Shown here: positions 55,221-64,000 of the stretch, piece by piece | Layout of the letters: every line of letters starts with the position of its first letter | Numbering within the stretch: position 1 is the first letter of the stretch | DNA from: Pelotomaculum thermopropionicum SI | GTDB lineage: Bacteria > Bacillota > Desulfotomaculia > Desulfotomaculales > Pelotomaculaceae | Assembly (NCBI GenBank): GCA_000010565.1 | Contig: AP009389.1 | Location: 496,001-560,000, forward strand | Direction of reading: 5' to 3' | DNA length: 64,000 nucleotides | Position numbers and translations under genes: made by a program | The notes under the pieces: model-generated | Seen by the model: the letters and a program-made list of their open reading frames with translations, nothing else | Databases searched by the model: none | What the model was told of the DNA's origin: nothing

Positions 55221-56432
55221 ATGCGCATTGCTCAACTGCACTGGGCTTTTCCGCCGGTTATCGGAGGGGTGGAAAGCCATCTGGCCATGCTCGGGCCGGC
55301 AATGGTTAAGCGGAACTGCCGGGTCAGCCTGCTGACCGGTTCGGCCCAGGGGGCGGCTGAAAAGGAGCAGTACGGGGGGATGTATGTTCAGAGAAGCCCC
55401 CTTATGGATTTAAACGGCTTGACGCCGGAAAAAATCCTGGAGATGAGCGGCGAGATCAGGCAGGAGATTAACAGCTTCATCGAGCTGACCCGGCCCGATC
55501 TGATTCACGCCCATAACATGCATTATTTCAGCCCCGTTCACGCGGACGTTTTGTACGAAATAAAGAAGGAGCGCGGCATACCCCTGGTTTTAACGGCCCA
55601 TAACGTGTGGGCCGATGACGACCCAACCTGGCAGGAAATGAATAAACGGGCCCACATCTGGGATGCTGTAATAGCAGTGAGCAATTATATAAAGAAGGAA
55701 CTGGTCCGGTGCGGCTATGAAGAGGACAAAATAACCGTGGTGCACCACGGCATCGACCTGGACAGGTTCAGCCCGCCGGCGGAGCGGGATGCTGAAGAGA
55801 TAAAAATAAAATATCCAGAATTTGAAGGGCGCCGGGTAATCTTCCACCCGGCCCGGATGAGCCTGGACAAGGGCTGCCACATCAGCGTCAAGGCGGTAAG
55901 CATAATCCGGAAGGAATTTCCGGAGGTGCTGCTGGTGCTGGCGGGGACGGGGAAGACCGTCGACTGGGGTTCACACCAGCATAAACACGTGAATAAGATA
56001 ATGAAAATGGTGGATGAACTGGGTGTAAAAGAAAACGTCTTCACCAGGTTTTTTGCCTGGGACGAAATGCCGCTTGTGTACAGGGCTGCCGAGTTTTGCG
56101 TGTACCCCTCCTGCTTTGAGGAGCCTTTCGGCCTGGCAATGCTGGAAAGCATGGCTTCGGAAAGGCCAATAGTGGTCAGCAGGGCCGGGGGAATGCCGGA
56201 GGTCGTCCACAACGGTGTAACCGGTTTTGTTGTGGAGATGGGAAGTGAGGAAGAGCTTGCGGACAGGTGCCTGCGTCTGCTGCAGGACCCCGCGCTGTGC
56301 CGGAAGATGGGCAGGCAGGGACGGATTATGGTGGAAAGGTTTTGGACAAGGGATATCATGACCGAGGCCACTCTGGCGGTCTATCAAAAAGTCGGGCAGG
56401 AGAAGCAGGCGTTATGGATATCTGCAATGTAA
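55221..56432 (+). CDS. GT4-family glycosyltransferase
   Basis: 403 residues from ATG 55221 (GAAAGGAAGGGATG region before). GT-B fold: N-terminal HWAFPPVIGGVESHLAMLGP, inter-domain VHHGIDLDRFSPP, and C-terminal donor site with VYPSCFEEPFGLAMLESMAS (E-x7-E) and AGGMPEVVHNGVTGF. A retaining glycosyltransferase using a nucleotide sugar. Its operon with a debranching-type glucosidase and OtsAB points to glycogen, glucan or a trehalose-related glucoside. Confidence 0.92.
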   Translation: MRIAQLHWAFPPVIGGVESHLAMLGPAMVKRNCRVSLLTGSAQGAAEKEQYGGMYVQRSPLMDLNGLTPEKILEMSGEIRQEINSFIELTRPDLIHAHNMHYFSPVHADVLYEIKKERGIPLVLTAHNVWADDDPTWQEMNKRAHIWDAVIAVSNYIKKELVRCGYEEDKITVVHHGIDLDRFSPPAERDAEEIKIKYPEFEGRRVIFHPARMSLDKGCHISVKAVSIIRKEFPEVLLVLAGTGKTVDWGSHQHKHVNKIMKMVDELGVKENVFTRFFAWDEMPLVYRAAEFCVYPSCFEEPFGLAMLESMASERPIVVSRAGGMPEVVHNGVTGFVVEMGSEEELADRCLRLLQDPALCRKMGRQGRIMVERFWTRDIMTEATLAVYQKVGQEKQALWISAM

Positions 56433-58591
56433 CCGGAACAGATGAGTTCCGCATTGCTCCGGAAGATGTGCGGGGCAGCGTGGAAGTTCTGAAAGAAGGC
56501 AGGATGTTTATGAATTCCCTGCCGGGAGGCGAAATTCCCGGCGGCGACATGGGAGGCCTGGGGTTTTACTATTCCGACACCCGTTTTTTAAGCTGCCTGG
56601 AGATGACGCTGAACGGCACGGAACCGGTGTTTCTTTCGAGGACGTTAAGAGACAGCCATTTTGCCCAGGTGGAGATGACCAACAAAGAGTTTACCAGCAG
56701 AGGCATGAAGGTGCCGATGCAGACCGTTCATATTCGCCTGCTGCGCATGGTTAAGGACGGGTTTTATCAAAGGGTGCGCATCATCAATTTCAACCCGAGC
56801 GTCCTGGAAATCAACCTTAAATTTAAACTGGGGGCCGACTTTGCTGACATATTCGAGGTCAGGGGTACGAAGCGCCCGTCCCGGGGGACCAGGCAGAAAC
56901 CGGTAATCGGCAGGCAAAAGGCCGTGCTGAACTACCTGGGCCGGGACAAGGTGCGGCGCTCCACGGCGGTGCGTTTTTACCCCGCTCCCGCGGCCATTAC
57001 CGAAGAAGATTCGTATGTTTATGCCAACTATAACCTGAAACTGGTGCCGAAGAAAAAATATTACGTTTACCTGAAGGTGACGCCTGTAGTTGACGGGGAG
57101 AATACCGAACTTTTGCCGGTACGGAGCGATCTTGGCTTTACCAGGGCGGCTCAGTATTTAATCGACTCGTACCAGTCGTGGAAAGATCAGTGCGTTCAAA
57201 TTACTACGGACAATGAAAGTTTTAACTACATGCTCTGGGTGGCCATAACCGACCTGAGGGCGCTCAGCACCACCTATCCGGGCGCCGGCACTGTTATCGA
57301 GGCCGGCATTCCCTGGTACGCAGCTCCCTTTGGCCGCGATGCACTCATTACCGCCTGGCAGACGCTGCTGGTAAACCCCGCCTTTGCCAGAGAGACGCTT
57401 CGCTTTCTGGCCAGGTACCAGGGTCAGGCGGTCGATCCCTGGAGGGACGAACAGCCCGGAAAAATCCTGCACGAGCTGAGGTTCGGCGAGATGGCCCGCG
57501 CCGGCGAGATACCGCATACCCCTTATTACGGTTCGGTCGATTCAACGCTGTGGTTCATCATTCTGCTGGCCGAGTACGTCCGCTGGACCGGCGACACCGG
57601 CTTTCTGCCGGAGATGTCCGGTCCGCTGGCAAAGGCGCTGGAATGGTGCGAAAAGTACGGCGATATAGACGGCGACGGATATATCGAGTACCTGTGCCGG
57701 TCGGAAAAAGGCCTGGCCAACCAGGGCTGGAAGGATTCCTGGGACGGAGTGGTGGACCGCTACGGGAAAATACCGTCCGGCCCGATTGCCCTGGTGGAGG
57801 TGCAGGGGTACTACTACAAGGCGTTAAATGAGGCCGCCGGAATTTACGAGTACACCGGCGACGGCACCAGGGCAGAAGAATTGAGACAAAAGGCCGGCCG
57901 GTTAAAGAATAATTTTTTAAGGGACTTCTGGCTTGAACGAAAGGGGTTTCTGGCCTACGCCCTGGACGGCCAGAAAAACGTTGTGGATACGGTCGTATCC
58001 AACCCCGGGCACTGCCTGTTTACCGGCATTTTGCCCGAGCAGCAGGGCCGCAGGGTGGTAAAGCGGCTGATGCAGCCGGACCTTTTTTCAGGCTGGGGCA
58101 TCCGCACCATGAGCAACGAAGAAGTGGCCTACAACCCGATGAGCTATCATAACGGAACGGTCTGGCCGCACGATAACGCCATTATCGGCTACGGCATCGG
58201 GATGATGGGCGAGGTTGTCTTTCTCAAGCTGCTGGTGGAAACCCTTTTCGAGGCAGCGGAGTATTTTGACCACATGAGGCTGCCGGAGCTGTTCTGCGGG
58301 TTCACCAGGAGGGGAAAAAGCGGTCCGGTCAGGTACCCCATTGCCTGCGAGCCCCAGGCGTGGGCGGCGGGCAGCATTTTTCTCCTGCTGAGAGCCCTGC
58401 TGGGCATAGAATGCCGCGGAGCCGAAATAAATGTGCGCAATCCGCGCCTGCCGGGGTTTTTGAGGACGCTGCGGCTGGAAAACATCCGCACCTGCTGCGG
58501 CGCAGCGGCGCTGGAGTTCACCAGAAGGCAGGAAAAAACTTATTGTGGAGTGATTGGGACGGAAGGAAATGTTAAGGTGATTTTCGGCTAG
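56414..58591 (+). CDS. Amylo-alpha-1,6-glucosidase / glycogen-debranching-type enzyme
   Basis: 725 residues from ATG 56414, overlapping the previous gene by 19 nt. The N-terminal beta domain (GGLGFYYSDTRFLSCLEMTL; GDE_N-like) is followed by an (alpha/alpha)6 catalytic domain: GIPWYAAPFGRDALITAWQT, then SWDGVVDRYGKIPSGPIALV, SNPGHCLFTGILPEQ and MSYHNGTVWPHDNAIIGYG. Relatives hydrolyse alpha-1,6 or alpha-1,4 linkages of glycogen or release glucose from glucosyl compounds. No signal peptide, so cytosolic. Confidence 0.9.
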   Translation: MDICNVTGTDEFRIAPEDVRGSVEVLKEGRMFMNSLPGGEIPGGDMGGLGFYYSDTRFLSCLEMTLNGTEPVFLSRTLRDSHFAQVEMTNKEFTSRGMKVPMQTVHIRLLRMVKDGFYQRVRIINFNPSVLEINLKFKLGADFADIFEVRGTKRPSRGTRQKPVIGRQKAVLNYLGRDKVRRSTAVRFYPAPAAITEEDSYVYANYNLKLVPKKKYYVYLKVTPVVDGENTELLPVRSDLGFTRAAQYLIDSYQSWKDQCVQITTDNESFNYMLWVAITDLRALSTTYPGAGTVIEAGIPWYAAPFGRDALITAWQTLLVNPAFARETLRFLARYQGQAVDPWRDEQPGKILHELRFGEMARAGEIPHTPYYGSVDSTLWFIILLAEYVRWTGDTGFLPEMSGPLAKALEWCEKYGDIDGDGYIEYLCRSEKGLANQGWKDSWDGVVDRYGKIPSGPIALVEVQGYYYKALNEAAGIYEYTGDGTRAEELRQKAGRLKNNFLRDFWLERKGFLAYALDGQKNVVDTVVSNPGHCLFTGILPEQQGRRVVKRLMQPDLFSGWGIRTMSNEEVAYNPMSYHNGTVWPHDNAIIGYGIGMMGEVVFLKLLVETLFEAAEYFDHMRLPELFCGFTRRGKSGPVRYPIACEPQAWAAGSIFLLLRALLGIECRGAEINVRNPRLPGFLRTLRLENIRTCCGAAALEFTRRQEKTYCGVIGTEGNVKVIFG

Positions 58592-58603
58592 GAGGTGAAA
58601 AAT

Positions 58604-60181
58604 ATGGGTTCGATTAAGCCTCTTGCTGCAAAATTAAACAGCCGCCTGGTGGTGGTGTCGAATCGCGGTTCCTGCACCTTCGTGGACTCCCCCCAGGGCA
58701 TTAAAGCGGTGCCGTCGGTCAGCGGCCTGGTTTCTGCGGTGGAGCCCGTCGTGAGCCAGGAAGGCGGCACATGGGTGGCCTGGGGCGGCCGGTGCGGCAG
58801 GGAAGGCGAATTCGCCGGGATATCCGTACCCATGCCGGAAAACGGACAGAAGTATGTGTTTCAGGAAGTGCTGCTGACGCCCGAGGAAGTTACCCTGTAT
58901 TACGAAGGTTTCAATAACGGCTGCCTGTGGCCTTTGTGCCACAATTTCGTTGAAAAATCGGTGTTTAACGAAGAGGAGTGGCAGGCCTACCGCAAGGTCA
59001 ATGAAAAATATGCTGCCGTTCTGTTCAAATGTGCCGGTCCGCGCGACCTGTTCTGGGTTCACGATTACCATCTGGCCATACTGCCGGCATATATCCGCAG
59101 GCAGCGGCCCTATTCCAGGGTTTCACTGTTCTGGCACATCCCCTTTCCGCCTGCTGAAATATTTGCGGTGATGCCGTGGGCCGAGGAAATGCTCAAGGGC
59201 ATGCTGGAGGCCGAATTGATCGGCTTCCACTCCAGAAAGTACGTCCGCAACTTTTTGCATTCGGCGGAGGAAATTGCCGGGGCGGAGGTGGACTACTCCA
59301 ACGAAACTGTTTACTGGTCGGGCAGGCAGCTGAAAGCAGTGGCTGCCCCCATCGGCATTAACTGGCTTGATTTTGAAAAGCTGGCCGGGGAGGGGGAGGT
59401 GGTCCGGAAGGCCGCCCAAATCAGGCAGGAAGCCGGAGGGGAATACCTTCTCCTGGGGGTGGACCGCCTCGATTATACCAAAGGCATCCTGGAAAGGCTA
59501 AGGGCAATTGAGTGGCTGCTGGAAAATTACCCTCAGTACAGGAACAGGCTGACCTTTCTCCAGATCGCGGTGCCCAGCCGGACCGGCACGGCGGCCTACC
59601 AGCGCCTGAAGCGGCGAATCGAAGAAGCGGTGGGAAGGATTAACGGAAAATACACAGAGAATTATCGCGTTCCGGTTAAGTACCTGTTTAGGTCTCTTAG
59701 CAAACCGGACCTGGTGGCGCACTACCTGGCCGCCGATATGGCCCTGGTGACGCCTTTAAAAGACGGGCTGAACCTGGTGGCCAAGGAGTACGTGGCCTCC
59801 AATGCGGGCGATGTGGGCGTTTTGCTGTTAAGCCCGTTTGCCGGGGCGGCGGGCCAGTTAAAAGAGGCTTTGACGGCCAATCCCTACAATCCCAGGGAAA
59901 TGGCCGCCCGGATCGTTCAAGGCCTGGAAATGCCGGTGGCCGAGAAAAAGCGGCGCCTGGCCGCCCTGAGCAAAGTTATCCGGGAGCAGGACATCCACTG
60001 GTGGTGGCGTAAGGTCCGGCAAAGCTGGTTTGGCGACGCCGCCCGGGGCAAGGTTGCAGTTTCACCGGAAGCCGTTCAGGAGGTGTTGCGGCATGGGCCG
60101 GTTGCCGGCCTGGCAGGAAGAGACTCCGGAGCAACTGGCAGCTCTTGTTTTATGCCACCCGAAATTGCTGCTAATGACTGA
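58604..60181 (+). CDS. otsA: Trehalose-6-phosphate synthase
   Basis: GT20 enzyme joining UDP/ADP-glucose to glucose-6-P. 525 residues from ATG 58604 (AGGAGGTG 6 nt before). Motifs: [79 protein letters not shown]. The C-terminal 30 codons overlap otsB in another frame. Trehalose is a stress and compatible solute; in spore formers it may also serve as reserve. Confidence 0.95.
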   Translation: MGSIKPLAAKLNSRLVVVSNRGSCTFVDSPQGIKAVPSVSGLVSAVEPVVSQEGGTWVAWGGRCGREGEFAGISVPMPENGQKYVFQEVLLTPEEVTLYYEGFNNGCLWPLCHNFVEKSVFNEEEWQAYRKVNEKYAAVLFKCAGPRDLFWVHDYHLAILPAYIRRQRPYSRVSLFWHIPFPPAEIFAVMPWAEEMLKGMLEAELIGFHSRKYVRNFLHSAEEIAGAEVDYSNETVYWSGRQLKAVAAPIGINWLDFEKLAGEGEVVRKAAQIRQEAGGEYLLLGVDRLDYTKGILERLRAIEWLLENYPQYRNRLTFLQIAVPSRTGTAAYQRLKRRIEEAVGRINGKYTENYRVPVKYLFRSLSKPDLVAHYLAADMALVTPLKDGLNLVAKEYVASNAGDVGVLLLSPFAGAAGQLKEALTANPYNPREMAARIVQGLEMPVAEKKRRLAALSKVIREQDIHWWWRKVRQSWFGDAARGKVAVSPEAVQEVLRHGPVAGLAGRDSGATGSSCFMPPEIAAND

Positions 60182-60884
60182 CTACGACGGAACCCTGGTA
60201 CCGCTTGAAGACAGGCCCGAACTTGCCCTGCCCGGGGCCGGCCTTTTGAGGACGCTCAGGCGACTTGCCGGAAAGCGCCGGATCACCCTGGCCGTAGTAA
60301 GCGGCCGGGATGTCGATGACCTGAAAAGCATGCTTCCAGTCGAGGGAATTTACCTGGCCGGCTGCCACGGCGCCGAATTTGCCTACCCCGGCGGCGGCAG
60401 GTATGCGGCCGTTGACGCGGAAAAGCTGGCGCCGGCCCTGGATCTGCTTGCCGGTGAGGCTGCCCGCTGCGTGGCAAATTGTCAGGGATTTCTGCTGGAG
60501 CGCAAAAAAACGGTTTTTGCCCTCCATTACCGTCTGGCCGACCCGGTAACCGCCCTCAGGGTGGTAAGCGATTTTGCCGCGGCGGCGCGGCCTCTGGCGG
60601 CCAGGTACGGCATGGAACTGAAAGCCGGCAAGAAGGTTATTGAAGTCCGCCCCAGAGCGGTTCACAAGGGGGAGGCGGTCAGGCACTTAATGAACCTGAA
60701 CCCCGGCTGCTACCCCGTCTACCTGGGAGATGACAGTTCGGACGAAGATGCTTTTGCAGTCTTGCGGGAAAGCGGCACGGGAGTGCTGGTATCGGAGCAC
60801 AAAAGAATAACATCGGCTTCACACCGGCTTAAAGATCCGCAGGAAGTCTTAAGGTTTTTGCAAATCCTGTCGGCGCGAAGCTGA
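60093..60884 (+). CDS. otsB: Trehalose-6-phosphate phosphatase
   Basis: HAD hydrolase, 263 residues from ATG 60093 (GGAGGTG 6 nt before). Catalytic Asp30 and Asp32 in [48 protein letters not shown]; metal-binding YLGDDSSDEDAFAVL. Its start lies 89 nt inside otsA. If a later start were used it would have to be close to [10 protein letters not shown], leaving no N-terminal helix, so the long overlap is probably real. Confidence 0.93.
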   Translation: MGRLPAWQEETPEQLAALVLCHPKLLLMTDYDGTLVPLEDRPELALPGAGLLRTLRRLAGKRRITLAVVSGRDVDDLKSMLPVEGIYLAGCHGAEFAYPGGGRYAAVDAEKLAPALDLLAGEAARCVANCQGFLLERKKTVFALHYRLADPVTALRVVSDFAAAARPLAARYGMELKAGKKVIEVRPRAVHKGEAVRHLMNLNPGCYPVYLGDDSSDEDAFAVLRESGTGVLVSEHKRITSASHRLKDPQEVLRFLQILSARS

Positions 60885-60939
60885 GTGGGGCGGCCTGCCC
60901 CGGCAAAAAGCGGCCGCCGCAAAGGCTGCTTCAAGGCCT

Positions 60940-60969
60940 GCCCCTTCTTTGGCCGGGGCTTTTTTTTTT
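60940..60969 (+). terminator. Terminator of the otsAB operon
   Basis: GCCCC-TTCTTTGGCC-GGGGC followed by ten T, 56 bp after the otsB stop. Confidence 0.85.
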
Positions 60970-61062
60970 GCAGAAGACATTTCAAAATGGCATTAATAAA
61001 CATGCAAGCACTTTTAACGGGCAGGAAAACATAATAGTGAGAATTACGGCTGGAGGGTTTTT

Positions 61063-62205
61063 ATGGCTTTTAAAAAAGTTATGACAGCGCTTTTTTTAAT
61101 TCTTGTTGCCGCAGGGGGGTTGAAAGCTTCATGCTGTAAAGCTGCCGGGAAACCTTCCTTAAATAATGAGCTGCTGGCCAGGGCCGGGGAAATCTTTACC
61201 GCCCGCGCCAGGGCGATCATCACGGATGCCGATCCTGCTCCGGCGCTGGCCTGTTATGATACGTCCGGCCTGCTGGGCCGCTGGGCCCTGGCTCATGAGC
61301 AGGCCAGGCTGAACTACATCCAGTTGTGGGCCAAAAAGCGGGGAGTGCGGATCACGGAGGCCGGTTCCTCACTGCGTATTCCCTGGTTGCAGGTGCAGGG
61401 GAATACGGCCGAGTTGGTGGTGCACCAGACCCTCCAGCTTGGCTACGTTTACCCGGACGATCCTTACGTAAACTATTTCGGCATTGGCACCAGGCACTGG
61501 ATGAAACTGGCTTTAAAGGACGGAAGGTGGCTTATTCAGCAGGATTTTTATATAGACGGCCTGGGCGAGAATCTTTCTTCGCCCGATCCCACGCCTGCCG
61601 ACGGCAGCGCTTTAATAGGGGTGCCGGATAAATCCCCGCCTGCGCAGGGGGATCAGCCGGTCATTTACGACCGGGAAGGGGCGGTCCGGTATGCGGACGA
61701 GTACGCCGGCCTGGCCTGGGGGGCCGGCAATGATCACAATTATAATCCGCGTTACCGCAATTTTAACGACAGGGGAGGAGACTGCACGAATTTTGTATCT
61801 CAATGCCTGGGGGATGCACAGGGAGGTAAAATCCCCATGGATGGTATCTGGTACTATGATTACAGAGAAAACTCGGGCAGCCAGGCCTGGGTGCGGGCCG
61901 AGTCCTTTGGCGACTGGCTCGTATATAGCGGCCGGGGGCGGCGGATAGCCGGGGGTACCTTCCCCGAATTAAACCAGCCCTCTGCCGCATTTCCCCGCGG
62001 GGCCGTGCGGGAGCTGCGGATAGGGGATGTCATCGGCTACGGGAAGAGGGCCTATTCGGAGCACCTTGCCATTGTGGTGGGGCATGACTCAAAGGGGTAT
62101 CCCCTGGTAAACGCCCACAACGTCGACCGCTTCCATTGCCCCTGGGACATGGGCTGCGATAAAACGACCTTTTTTCATCTTTATAGTATCTATGACAAAC
62201 GCTAA
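61063..62205 (+). CDS. Secreted amidase_6-domain protein
   Basis: 380 residues. N-terminal hydrophobic leader (VMTALFLILVAAGGLKASC) suggests secretion. The middle part (about 40-185) is a DUF-like sensor or binding region (VQGNTAELVVHQTLQLGYVY; GTRHWMKLALKDGRWLIQQD). The C-terminal part is the putative amidase domain (PF12671): YADEYAGLAWGAGNDHNYNP, catalytic Cys241 in RGGDCTNFVSQCL, and His in YSEHLAIVVGHD. Family members are found in spore formers and are thought to act on peptidoglycan or peptides outside the cell. Confidence 0.88.
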   Translation: MAFKKVMTALFLILVAAGGLKASCCKAAGKPSLNNELLARAGEIFTARARAIITDADPAPALACYDTSGLLGRWALAHEQARLNYIQLWAKKRGVRITEAGSSLRIPWLQVQGNTAELVVHQTLQLGYVYPDDPYVNYFGIGTRHWMKLALKDGRWLIQQDFYIDGLGENLSSPDPTPADGSALIGVPDKSPPAQGDQPVIYDREGAVRYADEYAGLAWGAGNDHNYNPRYRNFNDRGGDCTNFVSQCLGDAQGGKIPMDGIWYYDYRENSGSQAWVRAESFGDWLVYSGRGRRIAGGTFPELNQPSAAFPRGAVRELRIGDVIGYGKRAYSEHLAIVVGHDSKGYPLVNAHNVDRFHCPWDMGCDKTTFFHLYSIYDKR

Positions 62206-62393
62206 CCATCAAAAATCGCATAACGGAAATTAGAGGAATAAATGTTTTATTAATTTTCACAAGTCGCCCGTTAATTTTTTAAAAACAATACCTTAATCAC
62301 TTCTCACTAAATTCCAATATTATACATATTTTGTTAATTAAGAAATGATCGCAGTGGTTTGGCACCGCTAAGCTGAAAAGGAGATTTCGTTAC

Positions 62394-63206
62394 ATGGTTA
62401 TACGGCAATACTGTTTTGAAAATAACTGGTACTATGTTACGGAGCCCCGGGCCATCGCGGACCTCCGGAATCGCGGCGGGAATATTACTTATCTTATACC
62501 TTTCTGGTTCGGGGTAACGGAGGAAGGAACCCTGGCTGATCAGTCTGATGCGGAGACTTTGGCTTTTGCGCGACAGCTCGGCTTACCCATATTAGCCATA
62601 GTGCATAACTATGCTAGCCGCCAGTACGGTACCCTCATTCATCGCTTGTTGACCACTGAAAGGCTGCGCCGGGCCCTGGTGGTAAACATATTGAACCTGC
62701 TTGTCAGCAGGGGGTTTTCAGGGGTTAATATAGATTTTGAATTTGTTCCTCCTGAAGACAGGCCTTTTATGACCTTGTTCATGGCCGAACTTTTTCAAAC
62801 GCTAAAACCACACGGGCTGCTAGCCAGCATTTCGGTTCCTCCTGAATTGAGGGACGATCCCTCTCATCCTTTTTCAGGGGCATTCAGCTACCCTGATCTG
62901 GCCCGTTACAGCGACCAGGTATACGTGCTGGCTTATGACGAGCACGTGGCTGAACCCGGGCCTATTGCTTCCATCGGCTTTGTCCGGAATGTACTGACAT
63001 ATGCCCTGTCCGTTATTCCCCGTTACAAGATTCGCCTGGGAATGGCGGTATACGGCCGTGACTGGTCTACGCGCACGGAACTGCCTGAGGAGTTGTCATA
63101 TGAAGAGGCAGTCGCCAGGGCTGCTCGCTTCGGCGCTGCAATCCGGTATGATGTTGAGGCGCAAGAGTCAACCTTACTTATACGGAAAATGGTGTCACGC
63201 ACATAG
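62394..63206 (+). CDS. GH18 spore-cortex-lytic-type glycosidase (SleL/YaaH-like), frameshifted
   Basis: 270 codons from ATG 62394 (AAAAGGAG before). TIM-barrel of the SleL/YaaH group without LysM domains: NITYLIPFWFGVTEEGTLAD, VHNYASRQYGTLIHRLL, GFSGVNIDFEFVPPEDRPFM with catalytic Glu116 (D-F-E), and YVLAYDEHVAEPGPIASIGF. The frame ends in LLIRKMVSRT, which is unlike the family. The true end (TYTENGVTHIVWFEDVRS...) is encoded in the next frame from about 63173, so a one-base change near 63171 broke the gene. The enzyme would degrade cortex muropeptides at germination. Confidence 0.88.
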   Translation: MVIRQYCFENNWYYVTEPRAIADLRNRGGNITYLIPFWFGVTEEGTLADQSDAETLAFARQLGLPILAIVHNYASRQYGTLIHRLLTTERLRRALVVNILNLLVSRGFSGVNIDFEFVPPEDRPFMTLFMAELFQTLKPHGLLASISVPPELRDDPSHPFSGAFSYPDLARYSDQVYVLAYDEHVAEPGPIASIGFVRNVLTYALSVIPRYKIRLGMAVYGRDWSTRTELPEELSYEEAVARAARFGAAIRYDVEAQESTLLIRKMVSRT

Positions 63207-63355
63207 TTTGGTTTGAAGATGTGCGGAGCTTCTCAGTCAAGCTGAACATAGTTTTGCATGAAGGCATACCTGGCATAGGGGTGTGGCGGCTGGGCCTGGA
63301 GGACCCGCGCATCTGGAATTTGTTCCGGGAAAAATTGAACATAAAAAATGGATAA
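63173..63355 (+). pseudogene. Out-of-frame C-terminal part of the GH18 gene
   Basis: Reads LTYTENGVTHIVWFEDVRSF and then IPGIGVWRLGLEDPRIWNLF before TAA 63353-63355. This is the conserved end of SleL/YaaH barrels (H-x-V-W-F-E-D, W-R-L-G-L-E-D-P). Joined by a -1 shift near 63171 to the upstream frame it gives a protein of about 320 residues. Confidence 0.85.
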
Positions 63356-63397
63356 AAATCGCCCGTACTCCGAACAATAAATTTGGAGCTGATATGT

Positions 63398-63757
63398 ATG
63401 GCGGCATACGTTAAAGCCCTGTCCGTAAAATTTTTCATTGCCCTGGCAGTTACGGCAGTCCTGGTCCATGTTACCGGTATTGGCTTTACAGGGGGGCTGT
63501 CGGTAGCCCTGGTGCTGACCCTGGTAACCTTTCTTGCCGCCGACATCCCGTTCCTCCTGCTGGATTACAGGCTGGCCCTGGTGGCAGACGTAATCCTTGC
63601 AATTCCGGTATTCTGGGGCATGGCCAGGCTGTTCACGGGGCAGTATCTGCCGGCCGCCACCCTGGCGGTCCTGGCCTTGATAGTGGCCGCGGGCGAATGG
63701 CTTTTTCACCTTTATGCTTTAAGAACCAGGGTTTATACTAGAGTAAAGAACCACTAG
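63398..63757 (+). CDS. DUF2512 (YndM-like) membrane protein
   Basis: 119 residues from ATG 63398 (GGAG 9 nt before). Four membrane helices: VKALSVKFFIALAVTAVLVH, GGLSVALVLTLVTFLAADIP, YRLALVADVILAIPVFWGMA, LAVLALIVAAGEWLFHLYAL. Opening and helix pattern match DUF2512, known mainly from spore formers; function unknown. Confidence 0.8.
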   Translation: MAAYVKALSVKFFIALAVTAVLVHVTGIGFTGGLSVALVLTLVTFLAADIPFLLLDYRLALVADVILAIPVFWGMARLFTGQYLPAATLAVLALIVAAGEWLFHLYALRTRVYTRVKNH

Positions 63758-63782
63758 AGTAAAGAGCCGGCTTTAACTGCCG

Positions 63783-63812
63783 CCGGCCGGCAGCGGGACG
63801 GGCCGGTTTTTT
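63783..63812 (+). terminator. Terminator after the DUF2512 gene
   Basis: CCGGCC / GGCCGG hairpin with a 12-nt loop followed by TTTTTTATTTT. Confidence 0.75.
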
Positions 63813-63890
63813 ATTTTGCCAGGCTGTCAGGCATTTTTTATAATTTTAATATGTGGAAGTTTAAAGAATGAGGAGGCCTGGGATAATAAA

Positions 63891-64000
63891 ATGAAATCAC
63901 ACACCAAGTACCTCTGGTTCAATACCAAAAAGCGCAGGGAGTACATCAACATTACCGGGGAAGTGGAAGAGGCGGTGCGCGAAAGCGGCATCCGGGAGGG
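63891..64000 (+). CDS. YjbQ/UPF0047-family protein, cut by the window end
   Basis: The first 36 codons from ATG 63891 read [20 protein letters not shown] and [16 protein letters not shown], the usual opening of YjbQ proteins (PF01894, about 130-140 residues, with reported secondary thiamin-phosphate synthase activity). AGGAGG stands 14 nt upstream, somewhat far. The rest lies outside the window. Confidence 0.85.
   Translation, partial: MKSHTKYLWFNTKKRREYINITGEVEEAVRESGIRE

Overview
The window looks like a chromosomal segment of an anaerobic, spore-forming Gram-positive bacterium of the Peptococcaceae / Desulfotomaculia type, with a Pelotomaculum-like syntrophic fatty-acid or aromatic degrader as the closest match I can suggest. 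This is inference. The basis is T-box riboswitches, a glmS ribozyme, the cdaA-cdaR-glmM block, spore-type proteins (GH18 cortex-lytic type, DUF2512), frequent TTG/GTG starts with strong AGGAGG sites, and carbon genes typical of syntrophs (tungsten AOR, CoA-transferase, acyl-CoA dehydrogenase, Etf, crotonase). No rRNA, tRNA, CRISPR array, insertion sequence or phage gene was seen.

Layout. 0-6.8 kb is an AT-rich accessory module: a sigma-54 activator, two tandem sigma-54 promoters, aldehyde:ferredoxin oxidoreductase with a MoaD-like partner, an iron alcohol dehydrogenase, a multi-pass membrane protein and the remnant of a second one. 6.8-11.4 kb is GC-rich acyl-CoA metabolism: CoA-transferase, acyl-CoA dehydrogenase, a lone EtfB and crotonase. 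11.5-13.5 kb holds two small proteins and argH. 13.5-16.1 kb (minus strand) is aromatic biosynthesis, DAHP synthase and a PheA with unusual domain order, behind a T-box whose decision module is duplicated. 16.1-17.6 kb is a BirA-controlled biotin locus reduced by deletion to a bioY-bioA scar plus intact bioB.

18.5-32.9 kb is a large branched-chain amino acid operon (ilvE-ilvD-ilvB-ilvN-ilvC-ilvB2-leuA-leuC-leuD-leuB-cimA) behind an isoleucine T-box. CimA supplies 2-oxobutyrate via citramalate. 32.9-38.4 kb is the cyclic-di-AMP / cell-wall block cdaA-cdaR-glmM, then the glmS ribozyme and glmS. 38.4-44.7 kb is mixed: an antitoxin with a decayed toxin, a Gre-like factor, azlCD, an ArsR-regulated split permease and a PAS-GAF-GGDEF-HD-GYP protein. 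45.1-48.7 kb is a MoxR ATPase / CoxE-like VWA cluster with DUF169. 48.7-51.7 kb has TusA and YedE (sulfur/selenium), a molbindin gene with two in-frame TGA codons, and a YkgJ-type Cys cluster protein. 51.8-54.6 kb has a COG3044-type ATPase and a geranylgeranyl-reductase-like flavoprotein. 54.7-60.9 kb is a sugar/osmolyte operon (GT4 glycosyltransferase, debranching-type glucosidase, OtsA, OtsB) preceded by a perfect-consensus promoter driving a roughly 360-nt leader that ends in a terminator. 61-64 kb has cell-wall or spore genes (amidase_6, frameshifted GH18, DUF2512) and the start of a YjbQ-family gene.

Several genes are interrupted: aroF frameshift, GH18 frameshift, molbindin with two TGA codons, bioY/bioA fusion, a truncated toxin and a startless membrane-protein tail. 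Some may be assembly errors, but the bioY-bioA junction and the double-TGA molbindin look like genuine sequence states. The most interesting items are the one-sensor, two-switch aromatic T-box, the orphan leader RNA at 54.8-55.17 kb, the bioY-bioA scar, the tandem sigma-54 control of AOR, and the reversed PheA fusion.
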